This document shows, piece by piece, positions 1-8,651 of a DNA stretch of 18,145 nucleotides. The position numbers and the translations under genes are program-made. The stretch is from JBBKXJ01 sp037969395. Lineage in GTDB: Bacteria; Pseudomonadota; Gammaproteobacteria; Pseudomonadales; JAUIET01. Below the pieces are notes generated by a model. The model did not search any database. It saw only the letters and a program-made list of their open reading frames with translations, and was not told the DNA's origin. The DNA lies in contig JBBKXJ010000129.1 in the NCBI GenBank assembly GCA_037969395.1, forward strand, positions 1 through 18,145. The letters run 5' to 3'. Position 1 is the first letter of the stretch. Every line of letters starts with the position of its first letter.

Positions 1-392
1 TTTCCGGTCGCCGCGCCAAATTCGCTGGGCCCGAGATTGGTCATCTGCGTGCTGATCAGATGCGAGGAATGGTAGCCGTCCGCGTCGTTGCCACCCCAGA
101 TAATATTATCCGCATGCAAGGTGCGGTCGGGAAACGCGGCTAGCGTCTTTAGCGTGTTTTGCACCACCACTTCGGAGCCGACACTCATACCGGCGAGTGT
201 ATAGATTGGGCAGTCTTCCGAGTAGTAGTCGTAGCACAGGCCCACTTGCTTGCCTTCCCAAATGCGGTAGGTAATGCGGGTAATGTAATCGACGATATCG
301 GTGAATTCCGGGTCGAAGCCCTGCATTGTGCTCTTGCCTGGGTTGGTAGGTGGTGCGCTGTCGAAATGATTGCTTAGTCTTGATGTATTCAT
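1..392 (-). CDS. NTF2/SnoaL-like single-domain protein, C-terminus beyond window
   Basis: About 130 codons of a protein whose 3' end lies beyond base 1. It starts MNTSRLSNHFDSAPP, followed from about residue 30 by a segment typical of the NTF2-like (SnoaL-like) superfamily: an N-terminal helix with DIVDYITRITYRIWEGKQ, then YYSEDCPIYTLAG, FPDRTLHADNIIW and HSSHL. Members are small cone-shaped folds that act as isomerases, cyclases, hydratases or simple ligand binders, usually in the cytoplasm; no signal peptide is visible here. The start ATG (392-390) overlaps the TGA stop of the preceding double-domain gene as ATGA, so the two are almost certainly translated together in the order double-domain then single-domain. 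The precise reaction is not deducible. Family assignment is fairly secure; function is unknown. Confidence 0.8.
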   Translation of the reverse strand, partial: MNTSRLSNHFDSAPPTNPGKSTMQGFDPEFTDIVDYITRITYRIWEGKQVGLCYDYYSEDCPIYTLAGMSVGSEVVVQNTLKTLAAFPDRTLHADNIIWGGNDADGYHSSHLISTQMTNLGPSEFGAATG

Positions 393-1420
393 AAAGTATC
401 GAGCCTCAGTTGTCGGCAACGCTCGAATAAATCGACGCCGAATTGACGAAACACGTGCACCATGTCGACAAACACCCAGTTTTCGATGTAGCGATCGTTT
501 TCGAGCTTCCAGAAGTCCAGGCCGTTGAATTCTATTCGCTTCCCGGTCGCGGGAACATCCAGATATTCACCGCTGTGCGTACCGATGACGCCAGCCCAAC
601 CGGGCGCACCGCTGTACGGACCTTCCGCAATTAACGCGTCGAGATTTTGCACCTCGCGATCCGGATATGCGTGCAACCAGTGTTGCTGGTGAAAGTCCTC
701 GAATTCCTTAAAACTTAGACAGGCACCGATGCCGCCCGGACCGTACCAGCGCAGCTCTGGATGAAAGAAGTCGGCCATGCCCATGCTGCTCAGATCAGAT
801 TGGTCGTAGTGGTTGAGTCCCTCAAAAATAAAGCGGCGAATGTGCCCGAGGGTATAAGCAGTGATAGCGTTGTCCTGTGCGTCATGCATCAAGCCGTCGC
901 CCGCGGCGGGCGGCGGATAGAGGCCGTCCTGTCCTCGGCTTGGCGGCAACACTTGTATGCCGACCTGCTGCATCAGATCGATAAAGTCTAATAAACAATA
1001 GATCTCAATAATCTTGTCGTCTTCGATACGGCAAAACTCACCCCAGCGAATTTTCACCTGTTTCCCGCTCGCTGGAATACCCAAATAGTCGTTTGCGAAT
1101 GTGCCAACCAAATAGCCGGTGCCACCGACCCAAAAGCGGCCATCCAACAAACCATCGGCTCGCCCGTTGGACTGCCCGGCCATGAAGATGTGGTAGTTAC
1201 GCTTGAGATCCGGAAAAGACTGTTTGAGAGGCTGCCAAAACGCGGTGGCAAAAGCGTCGGCATTGTTGAGATGGCCGACAGGTTCAGGCCCGTGCCAGGC
1301 AAAGTTCGGGTGCAGGTGGTCGCCAAGTGTATTAGTCAGAGCGCTAGCGAGCTGATCATCCAGCGCGCTCCAGAAGGACCAGACCCTTTGCTTGCATGCT
1401 TGAATTTTTTCGATATTCAT
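389..1420 (-). CDS. Double-domain SnoaL/NTF2-like protein (paralogue 1)
   Basis: The 343-residue protein is built of two NTF2/SnoaL-like domains. Domain 1 (about 5-160) contains HPNFAWHGPEPVG, GTGYLVGTF, IPASGK and a CLLDFIDLMQQVG helix. Domain 2 (about 195-340) repeats the plan with HPELRWYGPGGIG, YPDRE, GTHSGEYLDVPATGK, ENWVFVDMVHVF and FGVDLF. The two halves therefore arose by internal duplication. The WYGPGGIG, ATGK, ENWV and GVDL signatures recur in the genes starting at 7357 and 11059, so these form one paralogous set. SnoaL-like proteins include polyketide cyclases, ester cyclases and isomerases; none of these activities is proven here. It is divergent from the TonB receptor across a 602-base gap and couples by ATGA overlap to the next gene. 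The start has only a weak AG-rich ribosome site. Confidence 0.88.
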   Translation of the reverse strand: MNIEKIQACKQRVWSFWSALDDQLASALTNTLGDHLHPNFAWHGPEPVGHLNNADAFATAFWQPLKQSFPDLKRNYHIFMAGQSNGRADGLLDGRFWVGGTGYLVGTFANDYLGIPASGKQVKIRWGEFCRIEDDKIIEIYCLLDFIDLMQQVGIQVLPPSRGQDGLYPPPAAGDGLMHDAQDNAITAYTLGHIRRFIFEGLNHYDQSDLSSMGMADFFHPELRWYGPGGIGACLSFKEFEDFHQQHWLHAYPDREVQNLDALIAEGPYSGAPGWAGVIGTHSGEYLDVPATGKRIEFNGLDFWKLENDRYIENWVFVDMVHVFRQFGVDLFERCRQLRLDTL

Positions 1421-2022
1421 TGTTCTGCTACCGCGTCAAATATTATTGAATCGTTTCCAGCCGTGGTCGCTCGCCAATCGGCTGTAGCGATTATGCATTG
1501 CATTCGAAATCAAACGCAATAGCTAATTGGCAGCCGGGACGCCACATGGAGAAGTTAAACGAATAAAAATAGGCAGGCGATTGTTGCGCTACTGCGTTGC
1601 TTCGATACATCAATGAGCTGCAATGCAATCGAGATTGCGCCGAACACGTTGGGTTCAACGTTTTCATAAACATAGCTGTGATTTTCCCTCCACAGACGGT
1701 GCCGAGCTCGCCTGATGAGGTGATGCTAATGGACGCAAAAAGTGCCAACCGCTGCCTGTCTGGCGCAATTGCTATTAAAAATAACGGAAAAAAGTCGTGG
1801 AGCACGCTTGCATCTGCAGCGGCGATAGCGTAGATTCGGTTGCATTCGAAGTCATAATCAATCCATCGCAAGAATAATGACTTCAAATTTGGCAGCAAAT
1901 GTAAGTTGAGGTTTTTATCAAACAAGCGTGATGGCGGCCCGTTTGAGGACTCCAGGCTTCGAATCAGACAGGCCCAACTCCCGCTTTGATTGCGACCAGT
2001 TCAATCACACAGAGGGCCCATA
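1421..2022. promoter_or_regulatory. Divergent intergenic control region
   Basis: A 602-base gap separates the leftward SnoaL-like pair from the rightward TonB receptor, so it should hold both promoters. It contains three TTCGAA-centred motifs: TTGCATTCGAAATCA at 1498-1512, TTGCATTCGAAGTCA at 1840-1854 (14 of 15 bases identical, same orientation) and a shorter TTCGAATCA at 1958-1966. It also holds a perfect 8-base inverted repeat, GAAGTCAT (1848-1855) and ATGACTTC (1877-1884). These are candidate operator sites for an unlinked regulator; no regulator gene is present in the window. I saw no convincing coding sequence here, and no textbook -35/-10 pair stood out. Confidence 0.5.
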
Positions 2023-4389
2023 ATGCACAATAACCGCTCGAACTCAGTTTATCGGGGCGTAGCAGCCGCAACATTCATGATGGCCGCAACCAGTATGGTG
2101 TGGGCCGATTTTATGCTCGAAGAAGTGGTGGTGACAGCGCAAAAACGTGAACAAAACCTGCAGGATGTGGGTATCACTGTCACGGCGCTGGACCAGGAGG
2201 CGATGTCCAGGGCAGGCATTCAAGACATTTCCCGCATTGAGCTGGTTACGCCGGGAGTCTCGTATGGCTTTATTGGTTCTGACGCTAAAATAGCCATCCG
2301 CGGAGCCAATTCCAACAACACATTCGCTGACAACTCTTCCATTGCCGGCTTTTTCGCCGACGGTGTTTATCGGCCGCGCGCCTCGCAGCAAAGCCAGGCT
2401 TACTTCGATGTTGCCAGACTTGAAATATTAAAAGGCCCACAAGGCACACTTTACGGGCGCAATACCTTCGCCGGTGCAATCAATCTGCATACTAATGCGC
2501 CCGACACCGAAGCGGTGGGCGGCGGAGTTGACGTCACCGTGGCCCGTTTCAACAAGGTGCGCACTGAAGGTTACGTCAACGCACCTATTAGCGATACTTT
2601 TGCATTGCGTTTCGCCGGCGTACTCGAAACCAGCGACGGCTGGATACGCAACAGCGGGTCAGGCGGTAGGCTGGGCGTAGACGATGATGCAAATTTCAGG
2701 ATTTCAGCCCTGTGGCTGCCGACAGACAATGTTGAGGTGATTGCGCGTTACACATCTATTAGCGAAAAAGGCACGACCCCGGGTATTTTTGCAGCAGAGG
2801 GCCTTTGCCGGCCGGTGGCTGCCAATGGACTGACCGACGTTTTTGGGCGGTCTGTGGACTGCCAAAATCCATCGCCTGGAGCCGCCGGTGTGGATTCCTT
2901 GTTCAATAATCCTAATGAAGTGAACTACGATGTAAGCAACGACCGCGACAATAGTGAAGACAACGTCACGCTGGAAGTGAACTGGGAATTGGGTAGCGTT
3001 GCATTAAAGTCCATTAGCTCGTACACCGACTTCGAAAGCGCCTTAGCGTTTGATGGAGATTTTAGCGGCAATCCGGGCTACCCGTATTATTGGGATGACG
3101 CGGCAGAATCTTATACCCAGGAATTGCAGCTAAGCTCTGCAGGCGACGGTGCCTTCAAGTGGACTACCGGGCTCTACTATTCTGTCGATGAGATTGCGTT
3201 CGGTTTTTCCCAATTCCGTACTGCAAGTTATGCGCCCCGTACCGCAACTGCAGCCGACTTGAACGGTGTCGAGTTTGAACTGCAGAGTGCCACAGCGCTG
3301 ATCGACCCCTTCGGCAGGGACGATTTTAGCGATTTTGCAGATTTCCAGGAAATTGAGACCACAACCCAAGGTGTTTTTTTCCAGGGTGAAGTATCCGTCA
3401 CGGATACGCTCCGCCTGATAGCGGGTATTCGATATAACAAGGAAGAAAAAGAAACCGATACCTTCTCCGGTGCATCGGTGCCCGGTACCGGGCAGTTTGG
3501 CCTCAACGCACGACCCATCGATGTTTTCGTATACACCTTGGATCCTGAAAGATCAGCCACGCGTAGTTTCGAAGATACAACCTGGCGTGCAGGCATTGAG
3601 TGGGACGCTAATGACAATATTTTGCTCTACGCCAATGCCTCAACGGGCTTCTTGTCCGGTGGTGTCAACTCGGACGGCAGCGCCTTTGAGTCGCAGGAAT
3701 CATTGGCGTACGAGGCAGGCATCAAGAGTCGCTGGCTGGACGACAGTGTGCAGTTTAATGCCGCCATATATATGAATGAATTTACCAACCTGACGACCCA
3801 GGAGTTGATTGTGTTGAGCGGCGAGAGCATCACCAGAACGGTGAATGGTGGTGCGGTGGATACCACCGGGCTGGAGATAGAATTGGTGTGGCTGCCAACT
3901 GACAATCTCATCGTGAACCTGAATGCCTCGTTTATGGACAATGAGTACGGTGAATTTGGTGCCGCCAACCCCTTTCAGTTGAATAACGGTATCGACGCTT
4001 CCACGCCGGCCGGTGGCAATGGCTTTCTGGATCTCGAAGGCGAAACGCCACCGTGGGCGCCCGAACTGACGCTGAGCTTGAGCGCAGGCTATGATTTCGA
4101 TCTGGGTGACAATGGTCGGCTGACCCCGTTTATACAGCTCTACTATTCCGATGACTACAACACCGATGACATAGTCGTCTATTCGACCCAGGTTCAGGAC
4201 TCTTTCACCAAAACCGATTTTCGTTTGATCTGGACGTCGCTCGATGAGCAGTGGACTGTATCGGCGTATATAGAGAATATTGAAGATGAAGAAGTACTGG
4301 CCAGAACCAACGTAGGCGGCAACGACCTGGTGCAAGGGAGTTATCAATACCCGCAAAACTATGGCATAAAAATGGGGTATAGCTTCTAG
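2023..4389 (+). CDS. TonB-dependent outer-membrane receptor
   Basis: A 788-residue TonB-dependent receptor that would import a substrate across the outer membrane using TonB-ExbBD energy. A signal peptide covers residues 1-28 (hydrophobic core after R11, cleavage likely after SMVWA). A TonB box, EEVVVTA, sits at 33-39, immediately followed by the plug domain (QNLQDVGITVTAL, IAIRGANSNN, LEILKGPQGTLYGRN). The rest is beta-barrel, ending NYGIKMGYSF with the C-terminal aromatic expected of BAM substrates. I chose ATG 2023 because AGAGGG (2011-2016) sits correctly before it and the signal peptide begins there; an upstream in-frame TTG at 1990 is unlikely. Length is normal for iron-siderophore-like or small-organic receptors. 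No FecI/FecR pair is adjacent, and the downstream catabolic genes suggest an organic substrate rather than iron. Confidence 0.95.
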   Translation: MHNNRSNSVYRGVAAATFMMAATSMVWADFMLEEVVVTAQKREQNLQDVGITVTALDQEAMSRAGIQDISRIELVTPGVSYGFIGSDAKIAIRGANSNNTFADNSSIAGFFADGVYRPRASQQSQAYFDVARLEILKGPQGTLYGRNTFAGAINLHTNAPDTEAVGGGVDVTVARFNKVRTEGYVNAPISDTFALRFAGVLETSDGWIRNSGSGGRLGVDDDANFRISALWLPTDNVEVIARYTSISEKGTTPGIFAAEGLCRPVAANGLTDVFGRSVDCQNPSPGAAGVDSLFNNPNEVNYDVSNDRDNSEDNVTLEVNWELGSVALKSISSYTDFESALAFDGDFSGNPGYPYYWDDAAESYTQELQLSSAGDGAFKWTTGLYYSVDEIAFGFSQFRTASYAPRTATAADLNGVEFELQSATALIDPFGRDDFSDFADFQEIETTTQGVFFQGEVSVTDTLRLIAGIRYNKEEKETDTFSGASVPGTGQFGLNARPIDVFVYTLDPERSATRSFEDTTWRAGIEWDANDNILLYANASTGFLSGGVNSDGSAFESQESLAYEAGIKSRWLDDSVQFNAAIYMNEFTNLTTQELIVLSGESITRTVNGGAVDTTGLEIELVWLPTDNLIVNLNASFMDNEYGEFGAANPFQLNNGIDASTPAGGNGFLDLEGETPPWAPELTLSLSAGYDFDLGDNGRLTPFIQLYYSDDYNTDDIVVYSTQVQDSFTKTDFRLIWTSLDEQWTVSAYIENIEDEEVLARTNVGGNDLVQGSYQYPQNYGIKMGYSF

Positions 4390-4583
4390 ATTACGGCGTT
4401 TTAAAAAGTCACCTTGCACGGCGGGGGTATACCAAAATATGTGGTTGATCCCGCAGTGCCTTTCTGCTTCGGAGTCCTGTTTTGGGCCCTATCTGGAAAC
4501 TCAAGTTCTGCGATGTTTGCGGATTGTCAATTAATTATGCGCATGGCTAACTGATAAGAGTGCTATGCAGGCGAGGAATATAG

Positions 4584-5615
4584 ATGAAAAGTGCCCCACA
4601 CAACCCGGTAGGCTCCCCCCTCGATAGCTGTGATATCGGTAGCAACCTGGTTCGTTACGCCGAACTTTTGCCAGGTAAGGCCGCGTTTATTGATGCCCGC
4701 ACGCCCGGCAGTGACCAGAAAGAAAACTACTGCATCATCGGTGCTGGCGTAGCGGAGAACCCGAATCAACCGGTACATATTCTGGATGACAAGGGCTTTG
4801 ACGTCGGTGGCGCCGGTCAGCCTGTCGGCATTAAGAACTCTCTGCACAGCCACACCAGCGCCGAGATATTTATTATCTTCAGGGGTCAGTTTCGCCTCTA
4901 CTGGGGCAATGACGGCCAGCAGGAAGCGATTCTTGGACCGGGAGATATGGTTTCCATACCCACTAATTGCTTCCGTGGGTTTGAGGTGGTCGGCAACGAA
5001 TACGGCTTTTTGTTCGCGTTCCTTGGTGCTGATGCTGGTGGTGTTACCTGGCATCCGCGGGTTATCGAGGAAGCGGAGCAGTACGGGCTTATCCTACTGG
5101 AGAATGGCAAGCTGGTGGATACCGTTGCCGGCCATCGAATCCCGGATAATATTGCTGTCATGCCGCCGCTGACTACGGCCGAGCTTGCAACATTCGACAC
5201 TCCTTCTGTAAAAGAGATGCTCGCTCAGGTTGCAAGAAAATCAGACTACCGAGCAGTGGGTGAGCCCTTTTCTGAAGGATTTTACAAGCAATACAACCTT
5301 AGCGGTAGCGCCGCTAGTGGTTACGATTTTCAGGTTAAAAGTGACGACGGGTTGTGCGTGTTCGCCTTCGAGATGAACCAGGGAGGCAAGGTGCCTTTGC
5401 ACCAGCGCAGCGAACCAGAGGTGTTGATAAATTTCAACGGCGATACGCTACTGACGCTGGACGATGGCTCTTCTCGCAGAGAGGTTCTGTTAACCAAAGG
5501 GGATACGTTTAATCTGCCGCTGGGCATCGCGTATCAATTGGAGTGCGTTCGTGGCCAAAGTTTTGTCTATTCAGCGGTAAAAGGTAATCGTCCCAGCCGT
5601 CCGACATTGGCGTAA
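4584..5615 (+). CDS. Two-domain cupin (bicupin) protein
   Basis: The 343-residue protein has two cupin barrels. Cupin 1 has a complete first metal motif, LHSHTSAEIFIIFRG (about residues 87-101), fitting H-x-H-x3-E-x6-G. Its second motif, GPGDMVSIPTNCFRGFE, has no histidine at the usual position. Cupin 2 has VPLHQRSEPEVLINFNG and KGDTFNLPLGIAY, keeping one His and the Glu but again lacking the second-motif His. Bicupins of this size include gentisate-type dioxygenases, quercetinase-like enzymes and isomerases; the incomplete ligand set argues against a standard 3-His iron dioxygenase. No signal peptide is visible, so it is probably cytoplasmic. GAGGA at 4573-4577 fixes the start. It lies between the receptor and the symporter and is probably co-transcribed with the symporter. 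Confidence 0.85.
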   Translation: MKSAPHNPVGSPLDSCDIGSNLVRYAELLPGKAAFIDARTPGSDQKENYCIIGAGVAENPNQPVHILDDKGFDVGGAGQPVGIKNSLHSHTSAEIFIIFRGQFRLYWGNDGQQEAILGPGDMVSIPTNCFRGFEVVGNEYGFLFAFLGADAGGVTWHPRVIEEAEQYGLILLENGKLVDTVAGHRIPDNIAVMPPLTTAELATFDTPSVKEMLAQVARKSDYRAVGEPFSEGFYKQYNLSGSAASGYDFQVKSDDGLCVFAFEMNQGGKVPLHQRSEPEVLINFNGDTLLTLDDGSSRREVLLTKGDTFNLPLGIAYQLECVRGQSFVYSAVKGNRPSRPTLA

Positions 5616-5617
5616 AT

Positions 5618-5632
5618 CCATGCGGGGCATGG
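5618..5632 (+). other. Intercistronic hairpin between cupin and symporter
   Basis: CCATGC (5618-5623), a GGG loop and GCATGG (5627-5632) form a perfect 6-bp stem just after the cupin stop codon. A short T-run follows about 15 bases later, not directly adjacent. It is more likely an mRNA-stability or partial-termination element than a strong terminator. Confidence 0.35.
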
Positions 5633-5684
5633 CACTTAACCGTAGGTTTTTAATGCTGAGTCACAAGCAATAACGGAAAATAAG

Positions 5685-7292
5685 ATGGCTGAATTTGGCG
5701 CGTTAAACTGGTCGATACTCGTCGTTTATATTATTGCCAACCTGGCGCTCGGCTATTTTTTAGGTAAGAAAGTACATTCGGCAGAAGACTTCTTTCTGGG
5801 CGACAAATCGACCCCCTGGTGGGCAATTGGTATCTCTGTTATTGGTACCTATATCAGCGCCCTGACTTTTCTCGGTGGTCCGGCCTGGGCCTACACCGAT
5901 GGCCTGTCGGTGATCGCTATTCATCTTAATTACCCTATCGTTATATTCCTGGTCACTACCTTCTTTTTGCCGTTTTTCTTTAACAGCGGCGTTGCCTCGA
6001 TTTATGAATATCAAGAGAGAAGATTCGGCGCTACATCCAGATCCGTTATATCGATTATCTTCCTGGTATCGCAGGCGCTGACGTCGGCAGCTATTTTGTA
6101 TGCAACGGCGCTGGTGCTGGAATTTATTACCGGCGTTCAGGTTGAATACGCCATTGTTATCGTCACCGTTATCGCGCTGATTTACACCGCAATGGGTGGC
6201 ATTACGGCAGTGATCTGGACAGATGTAATCCAGGCGGGCATCTTGTTGGTCGGCGCACTGATTATTCTCTTCGCGCTGCTCGGCGAACTGCCCATGCCGC
6301 TCGGTGAAACGCTTACCGCACTGAAGGCGGCGGGTAAAACCAACCCGGTGGATTTCTCCTTCGACCTCACTAATGTCACGACCATCTGGTCGGGCGTGAT
6401 CGCCATGGCCCTGTTTCACACGACCGTATATGGTGCCAACCAGATGATGGTGCAACGCACCCTGGCTGCAAAAAACATTGGCGATGCCAAGAAGTCATTT
6501 TTAATGATGGGCTTCGCCGCCTTTTTTATCTACTTCCTGTTCATTTTTATCGGCATTCTTTTTTATAGCTACTACGGCGGCAGGGAGTTTGAAAACGGCA
6601 ACACCATTATTCTGGAATTTGCGACCGATTACGGGCTGCCGGGATTAATGGGTATTATCGCTGCCGCCGTGCTGGCGGCATCCATGTCCAGCCTCGATTC
6701 GTCGTTTAACTCCATGGCTACCGTATCGACGGTTGATTTTTACCAAAAGTATTTTAGAAAAGACGCTACCAGCGATCATTACCTGAAAGTCTCAAGGGTG
6801 TTTACCGTTATATGGGCGGTGTTGATTATCATTCCCGCTATCCTGTTCGCGGAAAGTGAAGGCTCCATTCTGGAAACCCTTAGCAAGATAGGCTCCTATT
6901 TCGTCGGCGCCAAACTGAGTATGTATGCGCTAGGGTTCTTCTCAAAACACACTACCGAGCGCGGCCTATTAATCGGCATAGTTTTTGGTTTTGCGACCGT
7001 CTGGTATGTGGCCAGCCACACCGACATCGCCTGGCCATGGTTCTGCCTGATCGGCGCCAGCGTTAATATGTCTGTTTCCATTACGGCGAGCTTGATGCTG
7101 GACGGCAAGCAACAAAATTACTCGCCTTATTCCATCAAGGGCCAGATTGCAAAATTTGAGCGCGAAGGCATAGCGCAGAAAGAAAATGGCTGGTACCTGG
7201 TGCCCGGCAAGGTCGATAAAATTAACTACCTGCTGTTACTGTTTTTTGTGGCGTGTATTGCGTTCCTGTTTCTGTTTGACGCGTTAATTTAG
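5685..7292 (+). CDS. Sodium:solute symporter family (SSS) transporter
   Basis: A 535-residue polytopic inner-membrane protein of the sodium:solute symporter family, importing an organic solute with sodium. Hydrophobic segments run the length of the protein, beginning at about residues 8-27 and 47-67 and ending at about 511-534, consistent with 13-14 helices. Family landmarks are GGITAVIWTDVIQ (171-183), the ANQMMVQRTLAAK loop (251-263) and SMSSLDSSFNS (333-343), the helix carrying the serines of the second sodium site. Length is normal for the family. It follows the cupin by 69 bases and precedes a SnoaL-like gene by 64 bases in the same direction, so it is the likely inner-membrane partner of the upstream TonB receptor. 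Substrates of this family range from sugars to carboxylates, and the sequence alone does not choose between them. Confidence 0.93.
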   Translation: MAEFGALNWSILVVYIIANLALGYFLGKKVHSAEDFFLGDKSTPWWAIGISVIGTYISALTFLGGPAWAYTDGLSVIAIHLNYPIVIFLVTTFFLPFFFNSGVASIYEYQERRFGATSRSVISIIFLVSQALTSAAILYATALVLEFITGVQVEYAIVIVTVIALIYTAMGGITAVIWTDVIQAGILLVGALIILFALLGELPMPLGETLTALKAAGKTNPVDFSFDLTNVTTIWSGVIAMALFHTTVYGANQMMVQRTLAAKNIGDAKKSFLMMGFAAFFIYFLFIFIGILFYSYYGGREFENGNTIILEFATDYGLPGLMGIIAAAVLAASMSSLDSSFNSMATVSTVDFYQKYFRKDATSDHYLKVSRVFTVIWAVLIIIPAILFAESEGSILETLSKIGSYFVGAKLSMYALGFFSKHTTERGLLIGIVFGFATVWYVASHTDIAWPWFCLIGASVNMSVSITASLMLDGKQQNYSPYSIKGQIAKFEREGIAQKENGWYLVPGKVDKINYLLLLFFVACIAFLFLFDALI

Positions 7293-7356
7293 CAAAGCCT
7301 ACGCGCCGATCCAACTTCCCTATCCATAGCATATCCAACGTGAGAAAAATTCAACT

Positions 7357-8352
7357 ATGACCGATTTCCGTACCACAGCACACGCCTTTCTGAACAAGAT
7401 GATTTCCGCACCAGACGCGGAACTCCCCGCATTGTTGGCGACACACCTAACAGCGGATACGGTGTGGGATATCGGTTTTCCGATAAATCGCCTGCAGGGT
7501 ATTGAGGAGGTACTGGAGGGATTGATCCTGCCGCTACGCCAGGCGTTCGCGCATATCCGCCGCCGCGATGAGATATTTATTGGTGGCAGTAACCGGCGTG
7601 AGCAGGGGGGCGAGTGGGTGGCGTCAATCACGCACTATGTAGGCAACTTTAACGCGCCGATTATTGGAATTTCGCCCAGCAATAGCCTCGCCTTCCTGCG
7701 CTCCGGTGAATTTTACAGAATCGAGAACGGCAAGATCGCTGAAGCAAAACTGCTGATCGACTTCCTTGATCTGCTGCGCCAGGCGGGGCGGTTGCCGCTG
7801 CCGGCGATGCTGGGCACCGAAATGCTGTTCCCGGGCCCGGCAACTCATGATGGTGTACTTCCGGAAAACCGGGAGCGTGGCGCGGCCACACTAGCCCTCG
7901 TGCAGGCAATGTTGCGCGATTTGACCCAGTTTAACCCAGAGACGCTAGGCTCATCGAATCAGACCGGCGAGGATGGTTACTGGCACGATGATTTGCTGTG
8001 GTACGGACCTGGCGGCATTGGAGCGAACTATCGTTGGGACGGCTTCGTGAAAGACCATAGGGAAGCTTTCCTCAGTGCCTTCCCTGATCGGGTAGGTGGC
8101 AATCACTATTGCCATATCGGCGACGGCGACTATGCCGCGGTGAGTGGTTGGCCCTCAATGACCATGACCCACATGGGCGACTACTTGGGCGTCAAAGCAA
8201 CCGGCAAGGCGCTGACACTGAGGGTCATGGATTTCTACCGCTGCGCCGGTGGCAAGATCATGGAGAACTGGGTGCTGCTCGACTATCTCGATATGTTCAA
8301 CCAGATGGGCGTTGATCTGCTGGCCAAGGCAGAGGAGATGGAAAATCAATGA
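7357..8352 (+). CDS. Double-domain SnoaL/NTF2-like protein (paralogue 2)
   Basis: The 331-residue protein shares the two-domain plan of the genes at 389-1420 and 11059-12075. Domain 1 (about 1-150) is the more diverged half: it keeps GEFYRIENGKIAEAK and LLIDFLDLLRQAG, but the usual PATGK turn is replaced by SPSNS. Domain 2 (about 185-325) is well conserved, with WYGPGGIG, FPDR, MTMTHMGDYLGVKATGK, ENWVLLDYLDMF and NQMGVDLL. Uneven conservation suggests that domain 2 carries the conserved ligand pocket, while domain 1 may have changed specificity. The ribosome-binding site is weak (GTGAGA about 12 bases upstream). It lies 64 bases after the symporter, suggesting the same transcription unit. Biochemical function is unknown. 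Confidence 0.87.
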   Translation: MTDFRTTAHAFLNKMISAPDAELPALLATHLTADTVWDIGFPINRLQGIEEVLEGLILPLRQAFAHIRRRDEIFIGGSNRREQGGEWVASITHYVGNFNAPIIGISPSNSLAFLRSGEFYRIENGKIAEAKLLIDFLDLLRQAGRLPLPAMLGTEMLFPGPATHDGVLPENRERGAATLALVQAMLRDLTQFNPETLGSSNQTGEDGYWHDDLLWYGPGGIGANYRWDGFVKDHREAFLSAFPDRVGGNHYCHIGDGDYAAVSGWPSMTMTHMGDYLGVKATGKALTLRVMDFYRCAGGKIMENWVLLDYLDMFNQMGVDLLAKAEEMENQ

Positions 8353-8651
8353 GTAGCGATGCCATTAAACCGACCAACAAAAAATGCTGTCGCAGTCGGA
8401 AATCCCGCCCATTGTATTAACTGTACTGCGGTCCTCGGAGGTTTATCACCTAAAACGGGTGAGTAGCACTGAGGGATTTCACCCTCTGCCTGGAATGTGA
8501 AACTATTGTGCTGAATTTCCATCGCATATGATAGTGCTTTCTGTTTTTAATGCTATAAATGCGGCAATTGTGCACCTACCGATCCGCAGCACAGCTGTCA
8601 GTTACGATCGTACAAAAACCCCTGAATTCATACATCGCAATAGGTCAACCC
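8353..8651 (+). other. Gap with overlapping hairpins before tdh
   Basis: A 299-base gap with no coding sequence that I can support. It holds two mutually exclusive stems: GGGTGA (8457-8462) with TCACCC (8479-8484), and GAGGG (8471-8475) with CCCTC (8482-8486). This arrangement could form a terminator/antiterminator switch, although no U-tract follows. A weak promoter candidate is TTGTGC (8506-8511) and TATGAT (8527-8532) with a short 15-base spacer. The gap suggests that tdh may have its own promoter. Confidence 0.3.

Noticed and set aside
1491..1925. Minus-strand open frame of 144 codons in the divergent control region
   Set aside because: Composition is not protein-like, there is no ribosome site, and it lies across the expected promoters. 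The repeated FECN text merely reflects the DNA direct repeat.
3700..4419. Minus-strand open frame of 239 codons opposite the receptor
   Set aside because: It is a shadow of the TonB receptor coding strand, with no recognisable domain or start signal.
5760..6455. Minus-strand open frame of 231 codons opposite the symporter
   Set aside because: Low-complexity, Asn/Arg/Gln-rich antisense of a membrane protein; a shadow.
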